From assembly GCA_934101795.1 (NCBI GenBank), contig CAKORY010000001.1, positions 62,001 through 126,000 on the forward strand: DNA of 64,000 nucleotides, read 5' to 3'. Positions 40,905 to 49,658 of this stretch are shown here, piece by piece. The translations under genes were made by a program, and so were the position numbers. A model generated the notes under the pieces. The model did not search any database, was not told the DNA's origin, and saw only the letters and a program-made list of their open reading frames with translations. The first letter of the stretch is position 1; each line of letters starts with the position of its first letter. Source of the stretch: an uncultured Bacilli bacterium (GTDB lineage Bacteria; Bacillota_I; Bacilli_A; RF39; UBA660).

Positions 40905-41246
40905 ATGGCAAATTTAGTTGACAAAATTGCTGAAAAACATATTCGTAAAGATGTTCCAGAATTTAGAGTTGGGGACACAGTTAGAGTTGATGTTTGGGTA
41001 AAAGAAGGAAAGAAAGAACGTATCCAATCTTTTGAAGGATTAGTAATCGCTAAAAGAGGTGGAGGAGTTTCTGAAACATTTACAGTTCGTAAGAAAAGTG
41101 GAACTGTTGGTGTTCAAAGAATATTCCCAGTTAATGCCCCAACAATTGATAAAATTGTGGTAATCAAAAAAGGTAAAGTTCGTAGAGCTAAGCTTAACTT
41201 TATCAAAGGAATGCGTAAAGAATATAAAGTTAAGGAAAGAAGTTAA
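40905..41246 (+). CDS. rplS: 50S ribosomal protein L19
   Basis: A 113-residue L19 with FRVGDTVRVDVWVKEGKKERIQSFEGLVI, FTVRKKSGTVGVQRIFPVN and RRAKLNFI, which is near universal. It lies at the 30S-50S interface. It has a strong AAGGAGG site. A hairpin overlaps its stop codon. Its codon use is less AT-biased than the neighbours, as expected of a highly expressed gene. Confidence 0.97.
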   Translation: MANLVDKIAEKHIRKDVPEFRVGDTVRVDVWVKEGKKERIQSFEGLVIAKRGGGVSETFTVRKKSGTVGVQRIFPVNAPTIDKIVVIKKGKVRRAKLNFIKGMRKEYKVKERS

Positions 41247-41258
41247 TTCTTTCCTTTC
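41234..41258 (+). terminator. Hairpin overlapping the rplS stop codon
   Basis: GGAAAGAA/TTCTTTCC, an 8-bp stem with a 5-base loop containing the stop codon, followed by T-rich sequence. It probably reduces read-through from rplS into lepB. Confidence 0.65.
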
Positions 41259-41270
41259 TTTCATTTAGGA

Positions 41271-41762
41271 GTGATTTTTATAAAAAGAATAATTAAAGAA
41301 TTATTACCTTATATTATAATTGTGGTTGTGGTTGTACTTATTCGTACATTTATTGCAACACCAGTTAGAGTTGATGGGGATAGTATGAATAAGACATTTA
41401 AAAATGGCGATATCTTAATACTTTATAAACTAAGTGAGATTAAAAGATTTGATGTTATTGTGCTTCATGAAGAAAAGGATAATGAAAAAATAATAAAAAG
41501 AATTATTGGTATGCCTGGTGATACTGTTGCAATTAAAGATGGAGAAATTTATATTAATGATGAAAAAATAGATGATAAGTATGCTTATGGTATGACAAGT
41601 GATTATGATAGAATAACTTTAAAAAGTGATGAATACTTTATCCTAGGGGATAATAGACTTATTAGTAAAGATTCAAGATATTTTGGACCTATAAAAGAAA
41701 AAGAAATTAAAGGTAAAGTTGTATTTAGAATATTCCCATTTAGTAAGTTTGGAAAAATTTAG
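41271..41762 (+). CDS. lepB: Type I signal peptidase
   Basis: One N-terminal transmembrane helix is followed by the catalytic Ser38 in GDSMNK and the general-base Lys76 in KRIIGMPGD, plus LGDNRLISKDSR near the end. The Ser-Lys dyad makes it a bacterial P-type enzyme, not the SipW (ER-type) form. It would cleave exported proteins such as those at 13015, 24152 and 54255. The start is odd: AGGAG directly abuts GTG 41271, and the normal distance falls on ATA 41280, so initiation may be weak or non-standard. Confidence 0.92.
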   Translation: MIFIKRIIKELLPYIIIVVVVVLIRTFIATPVRVDGDSMNKTFKNGDILILYKLSEIKRFDVIVLHEEKDNEKIIKRIIGMPGDTVAIKDGEIYINDEKIDDKYAYGMTSDYDRITLKSDEYFILGDNRLISKDSRYFGPIKEKEIKGKVVFRIFPFSKFGKI

Positions 41763-41769
41763 GTGTGTT

Positions 41770-42519
41770 ATGGATTTAGTAAATTTAATGTATAAATATA
41801 TAAATAGATTAATAAATAGTGATGAATTATTAGAAAAAATGAATAGTTTAGATTTAACTAGAGTTTCAGATGATGAAAAGAAAAATATAGAAAGTATTAT
41901 TCAAAGTATTGAGAATATAAAAGGTGATACACCAAATGAGGTAGATGAACTTGAGAAAAATAGAATGAAAACAATTGAAGAATTTATTGATGTATTAGAT
42001 AAAGCTTTAGGAAGCAATAATTTGGATAATGAAACAAAAGAAATGTTTATAAAAAGAAAACAAGGACTTGTTCTTGACAAAGAGAAGGTTAAAGATGGTG
42101 ATAAATTATATGAAAAAATATTCACTTTACTTACTCATAATGATTTGATAGCAAATTATTGCAAGAAAATGAACAATTATGAACTTTTAGAATTTATTGT
42201 ACAGTATATTAGTGTTCCAATGCCACCAGAAATTGATCAAAAAGCATTTGATGAACTTGTTCAAATTGCTATAGACAAAGATGAAAGAGAATGGTTATGG
42301 CGCTTAGCATTTAACTATAATGGAAAAAATAAGGATTTTTCATTAATTGAAGATTATTTTATTAAAGTTAAAGATGATTATTATCTAACTGAGCTTATAA
42401 GTGCTATACAAGAAGATTTAGATATGAAAAAGTTAAAAAAGAAAGTTTTAAATACTAAAGATAATGATTTTATAGAAAAAGTTGAAGACACTTTGAAAAA
42501 TTATTCTATTGAATTTTAA
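41770..42519 (+). CDS. Unrecognised helical protein after lepB
   Basis: A 249-residue acidic, almost wholly helical protein without membrane segments. It begins MDLVNLMYKYINRLINSDELLEKM and contains a long charged region that may be coiled. The site AGGTG precedes ATG 41770, which lies 8 bp after lepB, so the two are co-transcribed. Some Bacilli encode other genes between lepB and rbgA. I recognise no family. Confidence 0.6.
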   Translation: MDLVNLMYKYINRLINSDELLEKMNSLDLTRVSDDEKKNIESIIQSIENIKGDTPNEVDELEKNRMKTIEEFIDVLDKALGSNNLDNETKEMFIKRKQGLVLDKEKVKDGDKLYEKIFTLLTHNDLIANYCKKMNNYELLEFIVQYISVPMPPEIDQKAFDELVQIAIDKDEREWLWRLAFNYNGKNKDFSLIEDYFIKVKDDYYLTELISAIQEDLDMKKLKKKVLNTKDNDFIEKVEDTLKNYSIEF

Positions 42520-42544
42520 ACGAAAAAGCAATTATAACAAGGAC

Positions 42545-42616
42545 ATGGCTGAAAAAATGACATTGGCAAGCATCAAAGCAGATTATGCTGAGAAAGAAAT
42601 ATATACTTGTAAGTAA
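42545..42616 (+). other. Short orphan reading frame, possible gene remnant
   Basis: ATG 42545 opens 23 codons (MAEKMTLASIKADYAEKEIY, then TCK) with no clear binding site, ending just before a strong terminator. It marks the left edge of the accessory island and may be the last piece of a lost gene. Confidence 0.3.
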
Positions 42617-42638
42617 GATGAGAAATCATCTTATTTTT
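42614..42638 (+). terminator. Terminator at the left edge of the accessory island
   Basis: TAAGATGA-GAAA-TCATCTTA, an 8-bp stem with a GAAA tetraloop, then TTTTT. Confidence 0.9.
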
Positions 42639-42739
42639 CTTTCTAAAAATTGTTGACAGACAAATATTTGTATGGTATATTTTGATTATGAGATTGATGT
42701 AAAAATATTGCTAATCATTTATATAAGGGGGAATAAAAT

Positions 42740-43335
42740 ATGGATAATAGATTAGAAACTTTGTCAAATTTATTTGAAGGAACAGAAATAAGAAGCGTGT
42801 GGGATAGTGAAAAAGAAGACTATTATTTTAGTGTGGTTGATGTTATTGGTGTACTAACAGAAAGTTCAAGAGCAAGAAAGTATTGGAGTGATCTTAAGAA
42901 TAAGCTTAAAAATGAAGGAAGTGAGTTGTCCGAAAATGTCGGACAACTGAAGATGAAGGCAAAAGATGGGAAGGTTTATGCAACGGATGTATTAAATACC
43001 AAAGGAATATTAAGACTCACTGAGTCTGTACCTAGTCCAAAGGCAGAACCATTTAAAATGTGGCTGGCTAGTCTTGGTGATGAAAGAATAAATGAAGTAT
43101 TTGACCCAGAGGTTGCTATTAACAGGGCTGTAAATTATTATCGTAAAAAAGGTTATAGCGATGAATGGATAAAAGCTAGACTAAGTGGAATTGTTGATAG
43201 ATTTAAACTAACTGATGTTTGGAAAGATGGTGGTATAAATAAACCTGTGGAGTTTGTTTTACTTATGAATGAGATTATAAAGGTTGATCTGGTATGAAAG
43301 TAGCAAAAAAAAGGAAACCAGAATAACTGCAATAT
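42740..43335 (+). pseudogene. BRO/DinD-like DNA-binding protein gene, 3' end broken
   Basis: The intact part (185 codons to 43297) has the BRO-N layout: EIRSVWDSEKEDYYFSVVDVIGVL, ARKYWSDLKNKL, TDVLNTKGILRLTESVPSPKAEPFKMWLA, and ARLSGIVDRFKLTDVWKDGG. Relatives continue for about 80-100 residues after VLLMNEI with a YKxWSGM motif. Here one T appears lost after codon MNEI. In the shifted frame YKG is followed by TGA and then SGM, so the expected Trp codon is a stop, and the rest is degraded. Its role in relatives is regulatory or damage-inducible. A 10-bp inverted repeat sits inside the gene. Confidence 0.7.
42924..42948. repeat. Inverted repeat inside the BRO-like gene
   Basis: AGTTGTCCGA and TCGGACAACT are perfect 10-bp inverted arms with a 5-base spacer, encoding the SELSENVGQLK segment. 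Confidence 0.85.
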
Positions 43336-43919
43336 AAAGTAATAATGCTTTAAATTATAAATATATTGATAAAAATTTGATTGAAAGTTAATAGTGTAAA
43401 GAAATAATAAAAAATAATCAAAAAAACTATGAGATATAATAAAAAAATGGTATAATAAATTTTTGTAAAGAAAATATTTTAGTTAATAAATATGTTTTGA
43501 ATATATTAGGATATATAAAAGATAATTAATTGTCTAAAGGTAAGTTATGATAAAGTAGTTGACGAGGAATACTCGTTAACTGCATTTATATAAATTAAAT
43601 ATAAGAAGGATGTGAAAAATGTGGATAATAACGAAACAAACATAAACTGGTATAAACCGACTTTGATTAACTTCCAAGCAAACCTTTATTTTATAAGACT
43701 TTTTATTTAATTCCTTTTTACATTTTCGAGTATAAAAATAGTAAAAGAATTCAAAAAAAAGGTAATACCGACTTATATTAACTTTAACTTTTTTTAAAAA
43801 TATAATTGTATATAAGAAAAATTTAAAAATATTGTAAATCAATTTTGTAATGGATCCATAAAGAAACCTATTATGTAATAATAATATAAAAAGATGAGAT
43901 AAAAAATCAGGAGGTAAAT
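43298..43919. other. Gene-free AT-rich stretch in the accessory island
   Basis: About 620 bp with no convincing gene. The first 40 bp are the decayed 3' end of the BRO-like gene. A hairpin at 43555-43583 (GTAGTTGACGAG/CTCGTTAACTGC, two G-U pairs) has no T-run. A 32-codon frame from GTG 43617 follows a good AGAAGGAT site but resembles nothing. The rest looks like decayed sequence. A GGAGG site at 43911 serves the next gene. Confidence 0.5.
43555..43583. repeat. Stable intergenic hairpin
   Basis: A 12-bp stem with two G-U pairs and a GAATA loop, G+C-rich against its background; role unknown. Confidence 0.5.
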
Positions 43920-45863
43920 ATGTCAAATATAAAAATAAAATTTAAACAAGAATATAAAAGTTTTAAGAAAGATTCTGAATATGAATTTGAAGGTAGATTA
44001 AATATTTTATCTGGAATAAATGGCGCGGGAAAAAGTCAATTATTAGATTGCATTAAGAACGATATAACAAATGTTTATATAGATGGGATTAAAATATTAA
44101 ATCGAAATATTGCAAAATATAGTTTTAGAGATAATATTTCTTTGCCTTCTTTTGGTTCATATGATTACAATATAACAAGACAATATAATAGTTGTATAAT
44201 TAATATTTATAGAAATTATATTTCTTTGTATAATCAATATAATCAACACAAACAAAATGGTTCTCGATTTTTTGAAATGAATTATGGATTGTCAAATGAT
44301 GTATCATTTGATTCTTTTCTAGAAACAGTTATTAATTCTTCAATTAACATTAAACAAGGTAATAGCAATATCGGAAGACAAGTTTCTATGCATTCAATTT
44401 TACAAATAATAGAATATGTAAAAAACACTTATCAAGAAGATTTTTTAGAATTAACTGATGAACAAATTTTAGGATGTATACCTAGCAATTTTATCATTAA
44501 GTTGGATGGCGAAGAAATTGATGGTATTACTAGAATATTTACTGATGCAGCTAGATTAAGAGTTTTAGAGCAAGCTAATTGTGGGAAAAAAGGGGTAAAA
44601 TTTGATAATGATGCGTGGTTAAAATCAGCGCCTTGGACAGAAATAAATAATTTATTTGAAAAATTAAATTTTAATTATCGTTTTTCAAATGATTATGAAT
44701 ATGATATTCCAAATTTAAAAGAAGAACCAAAATTATTTGCTTTTGAAAACAATCAAATTAATAAAAGAAAAGTCAGAAAAATTAATGATTTAAGTGATGG
44801 TGAGAAAGCAATACTAAAATTAGTAGTATCAACATATGATAGAAAAGAAGATAATGCAACAAAAATTTTGTTATTAGATGAATATGATGCAACTTTAAAT
44901 CCTTCTTTAATAAATGATTTTTATATAACAATACAAGAATATTATTTAGAAAAAGGGATAACCGTGTTGTTATCAACTCATTCTCCTATAACTATTGCTA
45001 TGGCACCAGAAGATACTAAATATTATGAAATATTTAGACAAGTAGAAAATTCTCCTATAATTAAAGAAGTATCAAGAGAAGAATATAAAGAATTAGAAAT
45101 GATTCAATCATATTATGAAAAAATTAAAAATCCATCCAAAAGACTGAAAGAATTAGAGGGAGAAAACCAGAAACTTAAAGAAAAAATAAATTCTATGACA
45201 ATTCCTCTAGTAATAACAGAAGGAAAAACAGATTGGAAGCATATAAAAAATGCTAAAAATAAACTAAATATTAATGAACAATATGATTTTTTTGAAACAA
45301 CTAATGATATGGGAGATTCAGCAATATTAAATATGCTTAAAGCACAGTCTCAAATTAGTAATACTAACAAAAGGATATTTATATTTGACAATGATAATAA
45401 AGCTATAATTAAAGATGTTTCTGAAGAAGGTAAAAAATATAAAAAATGGGGCAATAATGTATTTTCTTTTGTAATACCTAAACCTAATATTAGACAAAAT
45501 GAAGATAGTATATCAATTGAACATTATTATACAGATGATGTGCTAAAAAAAGAAATTGTTTGTGAAGGAGGTATTACTAGAAGAATATACTGTGGCAACG
45601 ATTTTTTTAAAAATGGAAATAGTAAAGATTTAACTAAAAGATGCAACAAGAAAAATGTATGTGGTGACACAGTTATAAGAGTTTTATCTGGATCGTCAGA
45701 GGAAAAAGTATTTGATATAACTGAAGAAGAAAATAATGGTGTAAATTACGCATTGTCTAAAGATGATTTCTTCGAAAAAATTATAAAAACTGACAACAAT
45801 ATAGATTTAACAAGTTTTAATCTTATTTTAGATATTATTAAAGAAATAATAGAAGATAATTAG
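43920..45863 (+). CDS. OLD-family-like ATPase with TOPRIM nuclease domain
   Basis: The N-terminal ABC-type ATPase has Walker A GINGAGKSQ (residues 32-40), a signature-like LSDGEKAILKLVV near residue 290, Walker B ILLLDEYDA near 317 and LLSTHSP near 342. A coiled region (about 395-425) leads to a TOPRIM-like domain with VITEGKTDW near 433 and IFDNDN near 490 (the Glu and DxD metal residues). This order is that of the OLD nucleases used in phage defence, alone or with partners (GajA, AriA, retron effectors). No helicase or reverse transcriptase partner is adjacent. It is followed 12 bp later by the broken recombinase. Confidence 0.8.
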   Translation: MSNIKIKFKQEYKSFKKDSEYEFEGRLNILSGINGAGKSQLLDCIKNDITNVYIDGIKILNRNIAKYSFRDNISLPSFGSYDYNITRQYNSCIINIYRNYISLYNQYNQHKQNGSRFFEMNYGLSNDVSFDSFLETVINSSINIKQGNSNIGRQVSMHSILQIIEYVKNTYQEDFLELTDEQILGCIPSNFIIKLDGEEIDGITRIFTDAARLRVLEQANCGKKGVKFDNDAWLKSAPWTEINNLFEKLNFNYRFSNDYEYDIPNLKEEPKLFAFENNQINKRKVRKINDLSDGEKAILKLVVSTYDRKEDNATKILLLDEYDATLNPSLINDFYITIQEYYLEKGITVLLSTHSPITIAMAPEDTKYYEIFRQVENSPIIKEVSREEYKELEMIQSYYEKIKNPSKRLKELEGENQKLKEKINSMTIPLVITEGKTDWKHIKNAKNKLNINEQYDFFETTNDMGDSAILNMLKAQSQISNTNKRIFIFDNDNKAIIKDVSEEGKKYKKWGNNVFSFVIPKPNIRQNEDSISIEHYYTDDVLKKEIVCEGGITRRIYCGNDFFKNGNSKDLTKRCNKKNVCGDTVIRVLSGSSEEKVFDITEEENNGVNYALSKDDFFEKIIKTDNNIDLTSFNLILDIIKEIIEDN

Positions 45864-45875
45864 AGGCAAAAAAAG

Positions 45876-47072
45876 ATGGATTATTTTAAAGTAGCAGCAT
45901 ATCTTCGTTTATCAAAAGAAGAATATAATAATGAAAAAGAATCTAATAGTATAACTAATCAAAGACAGATTATAGATAATTATTTAAAAGAACATAAAGA
46001 ATATAGGTTAGTTGATTATTATGTAGATGATGGATATTCAGGAACTAATTTTGATAGACCAGAATTTCAAAGAATGTTAGAAAATATCAAAAATAAGAAA
46101 ATAGATGTAATAATTATAAAAGATTTATCAAGACTTGGTAGAAATTATATTGAAACTAGTAATTTTGTAGAAGTAGTATTTGCGACTATGGGAGTATCCG
46201 TAATTTCAGTAGATGAAAATTATGAAATTGATTCATCTGATTACTATGGTGGTGATTACGTTCCATTAAAGAATTTATTTAATGATATGTATGCAAAAGA
46301 TATATCAAAGAAAGTTAGAAGCTCTTTAATTGTTAAGAAACATAATGGTGAGTTTGTTGGGAAATTAGCACCTTACGGATATATAAAAGATCCAAAAGAT
46401 AAACATAAATTTTTAATTGATAAGAATGTATCAAATATTATTGTAAAAATATTCGATATGATACTTGAGGGAAAAAGTAGAAGAGAAGTTGCTGATTTTT
46501 TAAATCAAAATGATACATTAACTCCAAGTGAGTACTTAAATATTAATACAAATAAAGATGTAACAGTAATGAAAAAATGAAATTCTGAAATGGTCAACTC
46601 AATACTAAGAAACGAAAACTATACAGGTACATTATTTCAAGGTAAGAAAAGAAAATTAAATTATAGAGTCAATAAGAAAATAAACATAGATAAAGAAGAT
46701 TGGATTGTTACTGAAAATCATCATAAAGCAATTATAAGTAAAGAAAAATTTGATAAAGTGCAAGATATTTTAGATAGACAAGCTAAAGTAAATAAAGACG
46801 GAAGTATAAATATTTTTTCAGGATTTTTAAAATGTGAATGTTGTAATAATGGAATGATAAAAAGAAAATCAAAGGATAAGGTATATTTCTATTGTTCTAA
46901 CTACTATAGAAATAAAACTTGTGAAAATAATAAATCTATGAGTGAAAATAGGTTGATTGAAATTATAAAGGAAAAATTAAATTTAACTGATAATACTAGA
47001 TTAGAATTAGAAAATAAAGTAAAATATATTTATATTGATAAAGATAAAAATGTTAAGATTGATTTTAAATAG
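45876..47072 (+). pseudogene. Serine recombinase interrupted by an in-frame TGA
   Basis: The frame has the resolvase catalytic domain (AAYLRLSKEE with the Ser nucleophile, SNSITNQRQIID, IIIKDLSRLGRNYIE, KKVRSSLIVKKHNGEFVG). It then has a recombinase domain, and a zinc-ribbon-like segment (CECCNN...YYCSNY..NKTC). At 46578-46580 TGA replaces the tryptophan expected in the KKWNSEMVNSIL motif; the frame continues unbroken on both sides. The C-terminal coiled-coil part of large serine recombinases is also missing (about 398 codons in total). It was probably the integrase of the element that brought this island. Read-through cannot be excluded. Confidence 0.8.
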
Positions 47073-47095
47073 AATAACAGAAAGGAGAATAGTAT

Positions 47096-48118
47096 ATGGA
47101 TAATAAAAGTTTACAAATAACTAATCATGATTTTTTAATATATAGGGATTCAAATAATGATGTTAAGGTTAGTGTAATGTTAATAAATAATGATATATGG
47201 CTTACCCAAAATTTAATTGCAGAATTATTTGGTGTAGGAAGAAGTACAATAACAGAACATATTAATAATATATTAAATAGTGGTGAACTTGATGAAAATA
47301 ACACCGTCGGAAAAACCGACGTTGATAATTCTAAAAAACCTGTAAAGATATATAACCTTGATATGATTATTGCAGTTGGATATAGAGTTAATTCTAAAAA
47401 AGCAACAAATTTTAGAATTTGGGCAACAAAAATATTAAAGGAATATATGATTAAAGGCGTAGTTATTGATGATGAAAGATTAAAAAATCCTAATTACATA
47501 TTTGGAGAAGATTATTTTGAAGAAACACTTGAAAGAATTAGAAATATTCGTTCAAGTGAGAGAAGGTTTTATCAAAAAATAACAGATATATATTCTTCTT
47601 GTAGTATTGATTATGATAAAGACTCAAAAATAACAAAAGAATTTTTTAAAACTGTTCAAAATAAGTTACATTATGCAATAACAGGAAATACTGCAGCCGA
47701 AATAATATATAATAGAGTTGACTCAGAAAAAGAACATATGGGTTTAACTAATTGGAAGAATTCTCCTGATGGACCAATCTATAAATATGATGTTGATATT
47801 GCTAAAAATTATTTAAACGAGAAAGAATTAAAAGACTTAAATAGAATAGTAACAATGTATTTAGATTACGCAGAATTACAAGCAGAAAATCATAATGCAA
47901 TGACAATGAAAGATTGGGTAGAAAAGCTAAATGCATTTTTACAATTTAATGGTAAAGAAATATTGCACAATGCTGGGAAAATATCTGCAAAAGTTGCACA
48001 AGAGTTAGCTTATAAAGAGTATGATAAATTTAAAATCAAACAAGATAAATTATATAAATCAGATTTTGATAATTTTTTAAATGAAGCAAGAATGATAGAG
48101 AATGGAAGTGATAAATAA
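47096..48118 (+). CDS. RhuM-family protein
   Basis: The protein matches the RhuM virulence-associated/accessory family: an N-terminal DNA-binding-like region (DIWLTQNLIAELFGVGRSTITEHINNIL). Then come VKIYNLDMIIAVGYRVNSKKATNFRIWATKIL, the middle SSERRFYQKITDIYSSCSIDYD, and a Fic-like C-terminal half (LNEKELKDLNRIVTMYLDYAELQA, MKDWVEKLNAFLQFN). Its molecular role is not established; genes of this family sit on genomic islands and near defence loci. AAAGGAG precedes the ATG. Its stop overlaps the rbgA start (TAATG). A 6-bp G+C-rich inverted repeat is inside. Confidence 0.85.
   Translation: MDNKSLQITNHDFLIYRDSNNDVKVSVMLINNDIWLTQNLIAELFGVGRSTITEHINNILNSGELDENNTVGKTDVDNSKKPVKIYNLDMIIAVGYRVNSKKATNFRIWATKILKEYMIKGVVIDDERLKNPNYIFGEDYFEETLERIRNIRSSERRFYQKITDIYSSCSIDYDKDSKITKEFFKTVQNKLHYAITGNTAAEIIYNRVDSEKEHMGLTNWKNSPDGPIYKYDVDIAKNYLNEKELKDLNRIVTMYLDYAELQAENHNAMTMKDWVEKLNAFLQFNGKEILHNAGKISAKVAQELAYKEYDKFKIKQDKLYKSDFDNFLNEARMIENGSDK
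47305..47321. repeat. Inverted repeat inside the RhuM-like gene
   Basis: CGTCGG and CCGACG flank AAAAA, encoding TVGKTD in the region between the DNA-binding-like domain and IYNLD. Weaker than the palindromes in the other accessory genes. Confidence 0.6.
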
Positions 48119-49035
48119 TGGATATGTACCAAAAAAGAGAGATGAGAAAAAATAAAAAGATGGATGAAAATACAAAAAGTTTACCATCTACGAGTATCAA
48201 CTGGTATCCAGGTCATATGGCAAAAGCCAAAAGAGAAATTAAAGAAAGAATTAAATTAATAGATATAATTTATGAATGCATAGATGCAAGAATGCCATCA
48301 TCTTCAAAATTAAAAGGAATGGATGATATACTTGAGGCTAAACCTCGTATTTTAGTTATGACTAAAAAAGATTTGTGTGATTTAGATGAGACAAATAAAT
48401 GGGTAAAATATTATGAAGAAAAAGGATATAAAGTAATTCTTGTTGATTTAACAAATAATGATGATTATAAAAAGTTAATTAAACTTACCTTAGAAGTAGC
48501 TAAACCTATTCAAGAAAAAAGAGTAGAAAAAGGTCTTAAAAGTAAAGAAATTAAAATTGGGGTAGTTGGTATACCTAATGTAGGAAAAAGTACTCTTATA
48601 AATAAACTTGCTGGTAAAAAAGTAAGTAATACTGGTAATAAGCCTGGAGTAACTAAACAAGTTAATTGGTTAAAAACTAGTAATGGATTTTTGCTTCTTG
48701 ATACCCCAGGGATTTTATGGCCTAAAATCGAAGATAATACGGAGGCATTAAGTTTAGCATCAACAGCAACAATAAAAATGGAAATTTTAAATATGACAGA
48801 TATTGGTGGTTATCTTATAACATTTTTTAAAAACTATTATAAAGATATATTAGAAAATAAATATAAGATTGAAATAAGTGAAGATCCTAATGATATTTTT
48901 GCTTTATTAGCTGAAAAATTTAATTTTTTTGAAAAAGATGGGGAAATTGACTATGAAAAAGTGTCAACTAAGGTGTATAATGATTTAGTGAGTGGTTCAC
49001 TTAAAGGAGTAACATTCGATAGATGGAAGAAGTAG
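48118..49035 (+). CDS. rbgA: Ribosome biogenesis GTPase RbgA (YlqF)
   Basis: A circularly permuted GTPase: after INWYPGHMAKAKREI come the G4 motif MTKKDL, then G1 GIPNVGKSTLINKL, G2/G3 GNKPGVTKQVNW and LLDTPGILWP. It matures the 50S subunit. The place between rplS/lepB and rnhB is that of Bacillus. ATG 48118 overlaps the RhuM stop, with GGAAGTGA upstream; ATG 48160 would start nearer the usual family N-terminus, so about 14 extra residues may be spurious. Confidence 0.93.
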   Translation: MDMYQKREMRKNKKMDENTKSLPSTSINWYPGHMAKAKREIKERIKLIDIIYECIDARMPSSSKLKGMDDILEAKPRILVMTKKDLCDLDETNKWVKYYEEKGYKVILVDLTNNDDYKKLIKLTLEVAKPIQEKRVEKGLKSKEIKIGVVGIPNVGKSTLINKLAGKKVSNTGNKPGVTKQVNWLKTSNGFLLLDTPGILWPKIEDNTEALSLASTATIKMEILNMTDIGGYLITFFKNYYKDILENKYKIEISEDPNDIFALLAEKFNFFEKDGEIDYEKVSTKVYNDLVSGSLKGVTFDRWKK

Positions 49036-49658
49036 ATTTATTAAAATATGAAAAAGAATTATATAAAGAAGGGATAACTTTAATAGCTGGAACAGATGAA
49101 GCAGGTAGAGGTCCTTTGTGCGGTCCAGTTGTTGCTGCTGCAGTTATTCTTCCTAAAAATTATACTTTGGAAGGTTTAATAGACTCTAAACAATTAAGTG
49201 AAAAAAAGAGAGATAAATTTTATGATATTATAGTTAAAGATGCCATAAGTTATGCAGTGGGGGTTGTTGATGCCAAAACTATAGATGAAATAAACATTTA
49301 CGAAGCAAGTAGAAAAGCTATGTTAGAAGCAATTGATGGTTTAAGCGTTAAGCCAGAATATGTTTTAACAGATGCTATGCCACTTCCTATGGAAAACTCA
49401 AAAGCTATAATTCATGGTGATGCATTATCCCTTAATATTGCAGCAGCTAGTGTAATAGCTAAAGTAACACGTGATAAAATGATGTACGAGTTAGATGAAA
49501 AATATCCTATGTATGGTTTTAAAGATCATAAAGGCTATCCAACTAAAAAACATCTTGAAGCAATTAAAAAATATGGTATACTAGATAATTATAGACTTAC
49601 TTATAAGCCTGTAAAAGCGTTGATGGAGGTAAATGATGAAGAATTTGTTAAAGAATAA
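49023..49658 (+). CDS. rnhB: Ribonuclease HII
   Basis: A 211-residue RNase HII with GTDEAGRGPLCGPVVAAAV (first Asp and Glu), DSKQLSEKKRD, LTDAM (third Asp) and the C-terminal KDHKGYPTKKHLEAI. It removes ribonucleotides from DNA hybrids. It overlaps rbgA by 13 bp and ltaS by about 23 bp, so the three are coupled, as rbgA-rnhB are in Bacillus. Confidence 0.95.
   Translation: MEEVDLLKYEKELYKEGITLIAGTDEAGRGPLCGPVVAAAVILPKNYTLEGLIDSKQLSEKKRDKFYDIIVKDAISYAVGVVDAKTIDEINIYEASRKAMLEAIDGLSVKPEYVLTDAMPLPMENSKAIIHGDALSLNIAAASVIAKVTRDKMMYELDEKYPMYGFKDHKGYPTKKHLEAIKKYGILDNYRLTYKPVKALMEVNDEEFVKE

Noticed and set aside
43617..43715. 32-codon frame in the island with an AGAAGGAT site
   Set aside because: No similarity, unusual composition and position in decayed sequence; mentioned only in the description of the gap.
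42740..47072. TGA as a tryptophan codon in this genome
   Set aside because: tkt, cca, addA and addB end at TGA with normal family lengths and all their tryptophans are TGG, so the standard bacterial code applies.
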